From contig NJFT01000077.1 in assembly GCA_002221725.1 (NCBI GenBank), forward strand, positions 96,890-160,889: a DNA stretch of 64,000 nt, given 5' to 3'. The stretch is from Scedosporium boydii. Lineage: Eukaryota; Ascomycota; Sordariomycetes; Microascales; Microascaceae. Below, piece by piece: positions 1-10,800 of this stretch (position 1 is the first letter of the stretch; each line of letters begins with the position of its first letter). Below the pieces are notes generated by a model that was not told where the DNA came from, ran no database searches, and worked only from the letters and a program-made list of their open reading frames with translations. The position numbers were made by a program, and so were the translations under genes.

Positions 1-477
1 CAAAGTAGAAGTATCGGATCACTTCGGTGACGCTCCATGCGATCAGCATAGTCGAGTAGACGGGGCTATCGGCGACTTCTGGGAAGGGGTAGACAATGCC
101 CCAGACGAGAAGGTAGCGGGAGGCGACTTGCATAACAGTTGTCAAGACGGAGGAACGGACGACTCCTGGAGCAACGCAATTCCCGGGTTAGCAGGCTTAC
201 AGTCGCCCTCGTAGCGAGGGTGAGAGAAGAACGAAGACATACCCAATGCGGCATGAAGAATTTCGAGGCCGGCTAATGTCTGCGTCCAGCGCACCCAGTC
301 TCCTATTTCGGGGTAAACAGACGAAGGCCCCTGCATGCCATTGATGAAACCTGTGCACACAAGAAGGACCCCCCACGCAACTGTAGAGATGAGGTTGTAG
401 AAGATGAGGTAGACGAGCTTGAGTCCGGATGGCCCCTTCTTCACCCCCTTGGGGGCATTCTTCGAGCTGTCGGCCAT
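1..477 (-). CDS. PHS1: Very-long-chain (3R)-3-hydroxyacyl-CoA dehydratase, N-terminal part
   Basis: This is an ER membrane enzyme that removes water from 3-hydroxyacyl-CoA, the third step of very-long-chain fatty-acid elongation. The gene is cut by the left edge. Exon 1 is 243-477 and starts at the ATG read down from 477 (MADSSKNAPKG). A 77-bp intron lies at 166-242 with a GTATGT donor and CTCCAG acceptor. Exon 2 runs from 165 off the window. The joined protein has a first hydrophobic segment (LVYLIFYNLISTVAWGVLLV), then LEILHAALG running across the junction into GVVRSS, then a second hydrophobic stretch and a T-E-V-I-R-Y-F-Y segment. That last region holds the conserved acidic/aromatic residues of the Phs1/PTPLA active site. 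Identification rests on these family blocks; the C-terminal half is not visible. Confidence 0.88.
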
Positions 478-1305
478 TCTGGAGACGGTTTGGGAAGCGC
501 GTAAACTGGGCGATGTGATTATGTGGTGTCGAAGTCGTCAAGATGAGACGCTGGCCACAAAAAATTGAAAGCAAGCCGCTCAGATGGAATGTTGAGCCCG
601 GATGTACGGAGCTCTGAAAATGCGTTCTCATGGTAGCTTCATCAAAGCTCTGCTCCACGTGACTTGGAACCGCGACCGCGATTGAACGGTTCTATTTTTA
701 TATTTCAGTGGGAGAATTTACCATTGGTAATTTGATCTTGACATTTTCTCAGGCGCCATCTGATAATAATGGGCGCCCATAATAATTAGTATCACCAGCG
801 AAGATTCGTGTATGTTTTTTTCTGCTATTTGTCTGGGTGCTGGTTCCTATCAACCCAACCCGTCAACTTGTGCTATTTACGAGATGTGTGGGACACCTAG
901 CCCTTGCTTTTCGACATTCCGATTTTGTGCTTCATTCATCTCCCAGGCGAAATTTCCAAAACGAAGTGTTATCCCACGAGCCTCGTGGTCAAGCAGCTGA
1001 GCTTAAAGCTCCCTTGTTTACACGTGCTCCTAATCATTTCTAGCGGCGCAACAATCACCAGGCTATGCGGTTCATCATTTAGATGGAGATTTATACGCGA
1101 ACATGCACGGGTTAAGATATGTTATGGAGAGTGGATAATGGTCGTGGTGTCTATTTTGATGTGTTTCCGTTGTATGACCCTTCGTGTGTGAGCTTCTAGC
1201 TCCTTAGAATTGAGGGGATCTCTATGTCATGACATTTCGTTTCTTCGCCTCCTCCTTAATGCAGAAAATATACACAGCTGTTTTGTACATTCCGAGTCCC
1301 GTTCC
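478..1305. other. Intergenic region between IBA57 and PHS1
   Basis: About 830 bases with no supported gene. The stretch just above 477 is the 5' flank of PHS1. The short AT-rich part before 1305 is the 3' flank of IBA57. The open frames here are short, overlap on both strands and resemble nothing I know. Confidence 0.6.
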
Positions 1306-2391
1306 TTAGTCTCGGTAACCAACTAGGCCCTGCCTCAACCACTCTGGCGCAAAGGCCTTCACCTTCACAGACTTGCCGTCAGTCGTATCAACCTTGAACT
1401 CGGTGTCGGGCGTGAAAGTCGGATTGATCGGCATATCGGGGGGATGAGGGGGGACCACATCCGTCATGGCGGAGAGTCTGCAAACCGCGATTCCGACATT
1501 GCCAATGCCCGCTATCCACTTGCCGGGCTTCCTATCTCGTCTGCTAGGCTTCTCGCCTTCCTTCCATATCTTGTCGATTGCGGTATCGTTGGGTATATCG
1601 GTCGCGGATACGGCGTCGGTCTCTGGCTTGTACTCGAGAGCCTCTGGTGTTGGTCCATCGTACAGCACGCAGGGCAGTACTCTTTTGTGCACTATCCCCA
1701 AATACTTCGTCCTCGCTTGCAGTTCCTGGCCGACATAACAGCCCTTCTGGAAGTTAACTCCCCCGAGAAGTTCCATGTTGTATTCGAGCGGAAGGGCGTG
1801 CTCCATAGGAATCTCATCCTGGCCCTCCGCTACGCCTTGTAGATATCTCCGAAGGCGATATGAATCCTCGCCGACTTCTCCCAGGTCCACCCCGGGCGCC
1901 TTGTCACCTCTGGCGAGCAACCGGTACCCCAGAGCGGCCAATCTAGGATCCTGAGAGAGCACTTCGCCTTCCCCTAACTTGCCCTCGATTGACTTGATCG
2001 CCTGTCCTCCTGCGTCATCCCAAAGATGATAAACGCTCAGCTCCTCCGGCTCCACGACCCTCATCGCGAACTTCGCCCTAAGTTTGTAGAATCTGAGCCT
2101 CTTCACCAATTTCGAAGCTTCATTGCCATCCACCTCAACGAGGTAATCCGGCATCTCTTGACTTCGGTCCTGCGGCGGCCGCGGATACACCAAAATGTCG
2201 TGCTGTACCCTCCCCTGCGGCGTGAAGAAGCCGGAATACACCGCTCCGTCCCCGGGGATGAGTTTGCCGTCGCGGGTTAGAATGGCCGCCGACATCATGC
2301 CTTGCAGGAACTTGGCGGCATCGGGGCCGGAGAGTGAGAGGAGCCGCCGTGAAAGGCGAGCTATGCCCGCCCTTGCGTTCTGCACTGTCAT
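1306..2391 (-). CDS. IBA57: Mitochondrial Fe-S cluster assembly factor IBA57 (CAF17 family)
   Basis: This is a mitochondrial matrix protein of the YgfZ/GcvT-like family that acts with Isa1/Isa2 to mature [4Fe-4S] proteins such as aconitase and lipoate synthase. The family signature KGCYVGQE is present at about residues 216-223, followed by QARTKYLGIVHKR. The N-terminal block RRLLSLSGPDAAKFLQG and GFFTPQGRVQHDI also fit. No intron is needed across the body. I chose the ATG at 2391 because it is the first in-frame ATG; it gives 361 aa with a short Arg-rich presequence. The frame stays open upstream to 2499 but only from a GTG. An unrecognised upstream exon could supply a longer mitochondrial presequence, so the start is the weak point of this model. 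Confidence 0.87.
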   Translation of the reverse strand: MTVQNARAGIARLSRRLLSLSGPDAAKFLQGMMSAAILTRDGKLIPGDGAVYSGFFTPQGRVQHDILVYPRPPQDRSQEMPDYLVEVDGNEASKLVKRLRFYKLRAKFAMRVVEPEELSVYHLWDDAGGQAIKSIEGKLGEGEVLSQDPRLAALGYRLLARGDKAPGVDLGEVGEDSYRLRRYLQGVAEGQDEIPMEHALPLEYNMELLGGVNFQKGCYVGQELQARTKYLGIVHKRVLPCVLYDGPTPEALEYKPETDAVSATDIPNDTAIDKIWKEGEKPSRRDRKPGKWIAGIGNVGIAVCRLSAMTDVVPPHPPDMPINPTFTPDTEFKVDTTDGKSVKVKAFAPEWLRQGLVGYRD

Positions 2392-5300
2392 TATTGGCCC
2401 ATACGCTTGGCGTTTTGCGAATTGGATTCGGAATTGAGAGAGGAAACGTTTGATGGATCGTTGAGCGGGTTGTGGAGGAGCTGATTGCTTGGTAAGCACG
2501 TTTTGGTGATGTTGAATTCTTTTGTGAGCAATGTCGAAGGACGATCGGAGAATCTAGATGGTCCGAGCGCCCATGATCTCATCACCGCCTTGCCGGTCGC
2601 TGCTTTCCTGTCCGTCCCCACATGTTGGCGATTCACCCTGCTCGCGCACCTGCTTCGTAGTTGTAACAAATTGAATGCTGTTTGATGGCACTTGACGACA
2701 CTATTTTGGCAACGAAAGAATTGCCGAAACCAGACGCTCGTCAATGTAGTTTACAAGGTAGAGATAGAAATACTGTAGGCCTAGACCCCGGAGATTTAGC
2801 GGCCATCAAGAAGTCCCGCCCTTCCCAACTAACTCCCGAATCCCGTGGACCCTCCGATCCCCAGCTATTGGTAATATCCGCACTTTCCGAATCCCCAGTC
2901 CTTCCTCCCCAGAGTTCGAGGCAGGATTCCCGCAAAACGGGGCCTGGTTAGCTTGTGGTGGATGTAAGTAATACAATTGGAAATTAACAAGCAGGACGAT
3001 ATCAGCGCTGTCGACGTCATAGGTTCCAAATCCAGTCAGTTGACAGGGCAGGTCAAGACGTGACTGACCCATCTCCCCTTGTCAGCATCTCAGTTGCTTA
3101 AATCCGACCGGAGCAGGATTTCGGAGACAACCACTTTCACTCTGGCGCTACTCCGCCGCTCCGAGAAGCTCTTCTTTCATTACGAAGTAACGAAGTTAAC
3201 CTAACAAATCTTAGAAACCATCCAAGTGGAAGCCTAGGCTCTCCATCTCTAATCTGTCTGGTTGATCCATGCGAAAATCGATAAGGGCCTATCACCAGAA
3301 TCATGTGGCAGCCTCAGGACTTTATCGCACTCCCTCACCATCTTTGCCCATCCTGTAGGTCCTTGTGGCCCCCTTTTCCGAACGTGACAGATGTGTGTCT
3401 CAGCCCAATGACTGAACCGCCTGGTCAAAGCTCCCAGATGACAATTCCATCCCGAATCATCATGTGGTCCGAGGGAAGGAATCCTCACAATATAGATAAA
3501 GACAATCAAACAACCTTTTATTGGACGTAGGCGTTTGGGAGGTGCTCAACTGCTTCCGACTCCGGGATGCTGCTCGCACAGACCAGCTGGGGTTGCCCAA
3601 AAACGCGGGTGGTCCCTCTGGCCCGGCCTTCCGGCTGGGGTGGACGGTGTCCTCAACAGAGACCGAGGCTCCAATTTCCCATGCTGATAGACTGCGGTGC
3701 CTCGGAGCTTGGTTAACTGCCGCACCACTTTCCCCCCTCATTCTGTCCCTCACTGGCACTTTACAACCCCGCGGATCATCACGACATCAAGAGCCGAATG
3801 GCAGCTGGTGCTCAACGGAAAATGATGTTTAGTTACACACTGGCTGGTGTCCAGAGGAGCTATACACCCTATACCCCCCACAATTTGTTGCCATGTTTCA
3901 TATCCTGCTTGACGGTTCCCTTGTAAGCACGCAATGTCGCCAATAGCTGAAGGCCAACGTGGACGGCCAACGTGACGCCCCCACTCTCCTGGCCAGGCCA
4001 GGCCTGTACAACAAAGAAGACTATTGTGCCCAACGAGAACCTTGGGTTCGACCTGGTGGTTGAAGGACAGACTTCCTCCTACTTCGCAGTTATTTACCCC
4101 ATTCTACTATTGTACGCGGGTCCCGCCTGGTCTCTCGTTACTTTCACGCCTCTTCCCCGCCTTCGATCCACCTCTCGCTTTGGCACGGCGTGGGAGCGAG
4201 CTAATACTGAGATCTTGCAAGCAACTTTCTCACTTGATAGTTTGGCCTCGGCATGGGTTGAATTTATTAGAACACATACGAAGTACAGCTAAACACAGCA
4301 ATATAGGACAAAGGAAGCGAGTGCATCCTACATTCTCACGTGCACTGCGCAGCCTCCTTTCCTGCCGCTCGAGAGGGAAGAAGAATAAATAAAAATGTCC
4401 GTTTCCTGTCGTACCTTGCTGGCAGCCGCAGCACAGCAACAGACACTCACCGCTCTTGGCCAGCAGGCTTCCCCGCTGTCCACAGCACTCGGGAAAGGCG
4501 AAAAGGCGGAGCGTTGACTTACCCAGCTCGGGCTAGCCTGGTGCACACTGTAAGATGTGCGCAGGCCCGGGGGAAGTTTCCACTGCCCCGAGTATTTACC
4601 GGCGTTGTTTTGGCCCTTGTTTATTCTGACTTGCATGTGCGATTTTTATGCGAGGGGTAGTGTTGCGCCCTTGGTGGTATCCAGGGCGTATCTTTTGCAA
4701 GTCCAGTCGGGCCGGGGGGAATGCCCTCACATTGGGATTGGTCACAGCAAGGCCAACGCCAAAACCAAAACCACCGGATTCCGTTGGTAACAACGGCGGG
4801 ATATGATTCATTGCCGAGAGTGGTCGAAGGCTGAGAAGGAGGATGCAACGTCCCAACGCATGCATTTCGATGCTCGATAGTTTACTTGTTTATTCGGGCA
4901 ACACGCAGTCGGGATATTGTTAATCAGGGTATCACCGATTTTTGATGACCGCATCCTCCAGGGAATCCTGTGTCCTTCGAAAAGTGTTGATCCTTGATTA
5001 TCCCTCTGTACGATTTCAAATCCAGGGCCAAGCCATCTTTTTCATTGAAATCCTGTCTCGCTTATGTACCTTTTCGTAAGGCCAGCCAACAGGGTTTCCT
5101 CGGTTGTTATGTTAAAGACATCGACAGGGAGCAGATTTGTCAGGTCCTTATATACGAAGTTTAAGATTGACGCACAGCTCTGTCATTGCAGCGGGTTTAC
5201 CGCTCACAACCAAATCCCCACCCCCGTCGAGGACTTTGTCGTAATCAATTCGATCAATTCCGTTGTCAGTAGACTTAATGGTCGAAGTGCTCTAGCCTGA

Positions 5301-7037
5301 CCAAGACTTCGTATCACCGCCAGCTTTCACATCCCAAGAGTCCTTCAATCGCCGTTATGGCCCGACTTGTGAAGGACGTGCACATCCTTTATCTCCCCTC
5401 ACTTAGAGGCCGATACCCGAGGGTGAGAGGATCTACGAATTTTCAGATGGGATGTTGAATATTATACCGTATACGAAGTACTGCTAATCGCCGGGCAATC
5501 GTCCCCCAAGCGCAAGGGGACCCTGCTGGATCGGTCGTGGAGACTTATCCTGGGCGACCCCGCTGAACGACTTCTGGCCCCATGACCTGCAAAGTACTGA
5601 CCGAGAATAGCGCAGTGCTTGTCGTGTAAAATTGACCAAATCCTTCCCGGGTCGTTGTCACTTTCACCGCGATTCCGATGGCCATTTTGTACCCCTGAAA
5701 TGGGATAGAGTGCAAAGGCTCAAATGACAGGTTGACTCACTGAGCTTGCTAAAGGAGCGATCCAAAATAGAGAGAGTTCATCAAATGCAAATGAATCACC
5801 AAAACCATCCTAGCAGGAACTCGCAGATCCACAAGGCCGAATCTCTTATCTACCGGATACGGTATATCCACTCCGAGCGGCTAAGCGAGGAAAGGGAAAT
5901 CTTGTGACCCGAAGCGTTGGGGAAGGAGAAACTAAATGTGCACAACGAAAGAACTCGCTACTTCCAATCTGACTAAAAGATTTTCGATGTTGAACCTGCT
6001 TCGTATGAAGAAAAGCCAGTCCCAGTGACACGCGGAATGCAGAAAAAAATTCAAGAGCGAGAAAAAAGTTGCAAAAGAGTGGGGACGTTTTTAATACGCA
6101 CACACCCCTTCCCGAGTTTTGGTCCAGATCGACCAGTAAGATGGCGTCCTTTTCACACACCCCTGGATCCCGATCAAGGACAAGGGTCCTTCCATCGGCC
6201 TGGTGGGGAAGAGAAACTTCAGTGAGTCAAACACGGAGAAACCGATACCGCCAAACTCAGAAGTGCGCGGAGCCGATCACTGACTTTAAGGGATTTCGAA
6301 GGGGGTTTGAATGGAAATGCTTCCGCCTCGGCCAAAGAGACCGGAAGTGGAAGTGATCATCAAAAAGACGGACAGAGTGAGCGAGTGAGCGATAACGACA
6401 TTTACATGGAGAATTCATAACCTGGTCACTTTTATGGGAATCACAATCATGGAAGAAGGCGTAGTGTAAAATGGTATCAATTGTTTGAAATTCAGGTGCT
6501 TGACGGTAGGCAGAATAGCAGAGCCATGGTATTATTTGATATACCGAATACAAGGAAAGCATACCACAATAATCCACCAAGTAGTTCGGTTCGCTGTCCG
6601 AATGCGGGGACAGGACCCCGAAAACCGCTCTCGTCCCCTCCGAATTCCTGGTTCCATGCTCGCTCGAGGAAAAGTAACGATGTAAAGAAAAAAAAATATA
6701 ATTTGTTTGTTCCTGAAAATAAACCCCAGAGTGGTGTTCGTCCTGTTATCCCGGTCCCAAGGTGTCTTGAGTGCAGAGAAGAGAAGATTCCATCCAATGG
6801 ATATCACATGTAATAAAAGTTCAATGCCAATGAAAAACACTTTTTTTTTCTCGTTTTCGAGCCAATACCAATGCCAATGCCGCTGGTAACTTTTTTTTGG
6901 TCTTTTCAAAACGCCGTGCCCATGCCGAGGTATAATCGCTTATGCCCAAATGTAAAAGGAAAAACAGAGACAGATATATGAAGAACATTGAGAGTACATC
7001 ATTAAGTCGTATCGCGTCGCGGAGCTGATTGCCGGGT
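2392..7037. other. Gene-poor stretch of about 4.6 kb
   Basis: No gene can be supported. Open frames are short (at most about 135 codons), overlap on opposite strands and show no recognisable protein. Base composition is not strongly AT-rich, so it does not look like heavily RIP-mutated repeat DNA. It holds three perfect copies of TACGAAGTA (3181, 4277, 5472), a 12-bp tandem duplication (GGCCAACGTGAC-like) at about 3953-3976, and a small palindrome around 5852-5866 (TACCG/CGGTA). It may contain long UTRs or non-coding transcripts, but nothing in the sequence proves that. Confidence 0.5.
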
Positions 7038-7835
7038 TTAGCATATCGGTATCGCTGATACGAGTCTCGCTGGATTCCTTGTGGGCACGTAGAATCCTTG
7101 AGAGTAGAATGATGTCTCTTGTTGTTGTTGTTGTTGTTGTTGTTGGAGTTCTTCTTCTTGCGTCTCCTTTTCCGAGAAAGTGAGCACTGCTGTCGGCGGC
7201 GACGGGGGCATCGTCTCTTCTTCTGAGGCATCCGAGTCGTCGTCGAGCTCAGGCGGCGTGTTGTGGGAGGGAGTTCGGACTAGTCCGAGGTCGGTGTAGT
7301 CTTCATCATCTTCGTCCATGTCATCGTCGTCGTACTCTGATATCCTTGTGATGGGAGCATTGGGAACTGGTACGCGGCGGAAGGAAACTGCATCGGCCAT
7401 CTCGACATCGTCTTCATCCTCTTCGTGGCTGTCGCAGTCGCTATCGGACTCGTCCGAGGAGGAATCCGAATCGGAGTCCCAGTCTTCTTCGGGCACCTCG
7501 ATGATGGTGTCGTCGTACTCAATGTCCTCCTCTTGTTCTTGCCTCGCGGCACCACGGACTGATTGGTTAAACCAGCTCTCTTGCTCACGCTCGGCATCCG
7601 CAAGCTCGAGCATCAGGCAGTCGAGGAGGTTGGCGTGGCCAACGAGGAGGCGGAGGTCGTGGTCGGAGCGGGAAGCCTCCTTGGCGAGCTTCGCCCTCGC
7701 CTTGTGGGCGAGATAGTAAGTTTGTGTGATAGACATGGTCTTCTTCTTAAGAGAGAAGGGAGTGTAGGCTGGGGAGGCGGGAGCCGGGCGAGATGGATGT
7801 AAGGAGGAGGAATTGGATGTAACGATTGCAGTCAT
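7038..7835 (-). CDS. Acidic, polyQ-containing protein of unknown function
   Basis: This is a 265-aa intronless frame with an ATG at 7835. A second ATG at 7736 (MSITQTYYLAHKARAKL) is a credible alternative start, because the first 33 residues are low-complexity and the ordered-looking part begins there. Residues about 34-95 (HKARAKLAKEASRSDHDLRLL, then LLDCLMLELADAEREQESW) read as amphipathic helices. After this comes a long Asp/Glu/Ser-rich disordered region, then a nine-Gln run encoded by a CAA repeat at 7118-7145, and a short basic/hydrophobic tail. I recognise no catalytic motif or named family. The helical head with an acidic tail would fit a nuclear or regulatory protein, but that is inference. 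Flanking gene-free DNA is long on both sides. Confidence 0.65.
   Translation of the reverse strand: MTAIVTSNSSSLHPSRPAPASPAYTPFSLKKKTMSITQTYYLAHKARAKLAKEASRSDHDLRLLVGHANLLDCLMLELADAEREQESWFNQSVRGAARQEQEEDIEYDDTIIEVPEEDWDSDSDSSSDESDSDCDSHEEDEDDVEMADAVSFRRVPVPNAPITRISEYDDDDMDEDDEDYTDLGLVRTPSHNTPPELDDDSDASEEETMPPSPPTAVLTFSEKETQEEELQQQQQQQQQETSFYSQGFYVPTRNPARLVSAIPIC
7118..7145. repeat. Trinucleotide repeat encoding polyglutamine
   Basis: A near-perfect (GTT)n run on the + strand reads as CAA codons on the minus strand and encodes nine consecutive Gln residues near the C-terminus of the acidic protein. Such tracts commonly vary in length between strains. Confidence 0.85.
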
Positions 7836-10800
7836 CTTGATAGAGGAAGAAAAAAAAAAAAGAAGAAGGGAGAATTTTTTGTGGAAGTGAGGTTTTGGGA
7901 AGGTGTAGTTTTGTATAGGAGAAAAATAAATGTTCTAAGATGTTGAGATAATGACGAGCCCAGTCGAATTTGCGCTGTGTGAGTCAAGGCAGCAAGACCG
8001 ATTCCGGCAAGACAGGGGGTGGATTGGTGGTCTGGACGTTCTGCCTAGCGTCTAGCGTGTATCAAAAGGTACGGTGTGGTGGTGGAAGGTACCACTGTAG
8101 TAGGCGATAGGTGATAAGAGTCACTGATTTCTGCGGGCGTGCTCTCTGCGATTTATCCCCGAGGTTAATTTTGCTGCTGGCTAGTAGGCAGAAGCTATGG
8201 GAGTCAAGGGCCACCGGGATTGAGTAGCGAGTCGGATTGAAGAGTTTGAAGAGTTGTTGAAGCTGTTATCTTATTGCCTTCAGGCTGCGAGATTTGTTTG
8301 GATGTGCTGGCGCCGACTTGGGAGAAGCCAAGATAGTCTTGAGATCAAAGTTGGTATCGTCGTGTTATCGTCCTTGAGGAATGATGGATGAATGATATGA
8401 AATAGAGGGAAGATGGAAAAGGCTGGTGGGATCGTGGGGAATGTGAATCTTTTTGTATTTCCGAGTCTACATTTCTACTCCGCCCATTTTCCCTCTTATG
8501 TCCTAAGTGCGGATACAACAACAACGATCATAATCCCTCGTGGACTCGTGTGTTTGGATTGTAATCATGTGTGCGAACTTTGTGCTCGTCTGCGTGTCGG
8601 GCCCGACTTTTCGGGGTGGCAGGAACCTTGGGGGGTGTAGAATGTCTTGGAGGGGGCGTGTGTGAGATTGGCGGAGAAGATGTGAGGGGGAGAGAGGCGT
8701 GGATATTGGCGGGATTGGAACGAGCTGTACGAAAGTTACGAGTGACTCGCAAAGTCCGCAACAGGCAAGTCCTGGTAAAGTCCGAGGTGTCCGCGGCGGC
8801 GATTGATGGCAGGTAGGAAGCCTAACTCTGGGTTCCTCTCAGGTAGATGGGGCCAAGCCTCCCCAGCTTGACGTCCCAGATGCCTCAGAAATCTTGCGCG
8901 GAACCCATGGGTCCACTCCTATTGGTACAACGCAGATACCTTAATGCCCCAGGAGCAGGGCAGACAAAGTACACACGTCACTGGACACCGATTCCGTTGC
9001 TTGTTGTGTACAAACCGGATTTCGCATTCTCGCACTCGGGTCCCTCGCGGAAAAGGATAGAAACCCCACGTAATTCTCTCTACGAAGTACGCTTTTCGCA
9101 GCACCAAACCTAGGCCAAAAGGGCTCGATTTCTTCACAACAACAAAAGCTCCCGCCAGTAGGTGACGAATCCCGAATCCGAGCGAGCGATGGACTCGTCA
9201 AGAACGGCATGAGGTCACCAACATTGCAGGGATCATTTAGCTGCAACTTGAGGACACTCGTTCATCCGCTCCTCCTGTCCCTTAATAATTCATCACCGAC
9301 GGAGTTTATTAGTAAAACAATGCGGTTGTACCTTGTCCTCGTCTAGATTCATAATCAGGGACAATTGATGCTTTTTAATCTGAAGTTGCAAATTTTCTCC
9401 CCCAGGAGGCTCTCTAATTTACTAGCATCGTTGTCTACATTTGCTCTGCACCATTTTTGGTTGGTTTTAAATGTTCCCTTCGTGCCATTCTAGTACCGCT
9501 CATCCCATCATTGTCGCCAGTAAAGAATGAAGTTCATGCCTGACGGGCGGAATTCCTGTCCGCATATCTCTCCGACGGGCATGGCAATTTACTAGCCACA
9601 CAGGTATAATTATGGTGACGCAGAGCCTTGCCCCGGTGGGCTTTCCCACCAAAACCCACCAGTCCCCATCAGTCCATGCCGGCGGTATTACAATTGATCC
9701 GAGATGAGTTTTGTTCGGTTCGGGTACCTTGACCAGCCCGGCGTTCGCCTCAAGGCATTGAGGACGAGGCAGGCAGTTGTCATGCCCCTCCAAAATAAAA
9801 CTCTCTACGTCATCAATCCTCACCCTCCATCATGACTGCTGCGACAACTGTGCTATTGCTTTTAAGCTTAGATGTTCTGTGTAAATTGTGACTTGGAATA
9901 GCACGCATAAACTATTAGGCTACTAAGCGAGTTCAACACGCCTAAAATCTCCCCATACCATCACGTCTTTTCAAAGGGGAGAGCAGGATCCTGAGTCGAT
10001 TTTCGCATGTTCTGAACTACTTGTAGTCCCAGGCATCAGGATTTCTTTTCGTAGCGATCAGGTGCAGGAACTATTGAAACAAGAGGTACTATTGCGAGTG
10101 TCGTCGTCGTGCCAGAAGCTTCTCGACAGCACGATTAGCAATGCCTTGTAGTTATATTGATGGATTAAGCCTATCGCAGACACTTGCACCCCACAGACGA
10201 CATGCAACAGTACGCCAGCAACAAGAAACGCGCAGCAACTTTGAAGACTTCGCCAAATAACTCGTTATGGTTTTCTACAGGGCAGACTCATTGCGCCGCC
10301 TCCCGAGCCCTTCTTTTGACTTCACGTATGCACACCCCCTTCCCCCTCGAACCCGAGACCCTATCGGATCCGACCTGTGCGACCCTTACAGCCCAGCTGG
10401 TTGGTGGAGGGCGGAAAGGCTCGGTCAGCATACTGGATGGCAATTGTAGGTCAGATTAACTTGCGGTTTGTCGTCCTTTAGCTTTTGGGGGTCACCACCC
10501 TCGCGTTCCTCTCTTCTGAATGGTCAGAGTACGGTTTTCGCTTCACGGGGCAGTACGACGAACACGAACAGTGCTCGCGTAACACTCTCTTGATCTTTCC
10601 GCACTCGTACCTGTCAGATTTTGAGTATGCGTAGGGCTGGGTTTGCTGAGCCCGAGGCTGTAACAGTACATCAATATTGTCAGAGCTCAATGCAAAAGCG
10701 ACATCACCATTTCCTGCGGAAATTGTATCTGGACCACCACGAACTTGATCCACGTCAGCGGCACGCAACGTAACACGTAGACTTGCCTGACCCCCTGTTA

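Noticed and set aside
5472..5481. TACGAAGTAC as a loxP-like recombination arm
   Set aside because: Part of the word resembles a loxP arm (ACTTCGTATA), but there is no 8-bp spacer with a matching inverted arm at any copy, so recombinase sites are not supported.
7850..7866. A-run upstream of the acidic protein as a retrotransposon tail
   Set aside because: It is short, purine-mixed on both sides and adjacent to a real start codon. A simple-sequence 5' region explains it.
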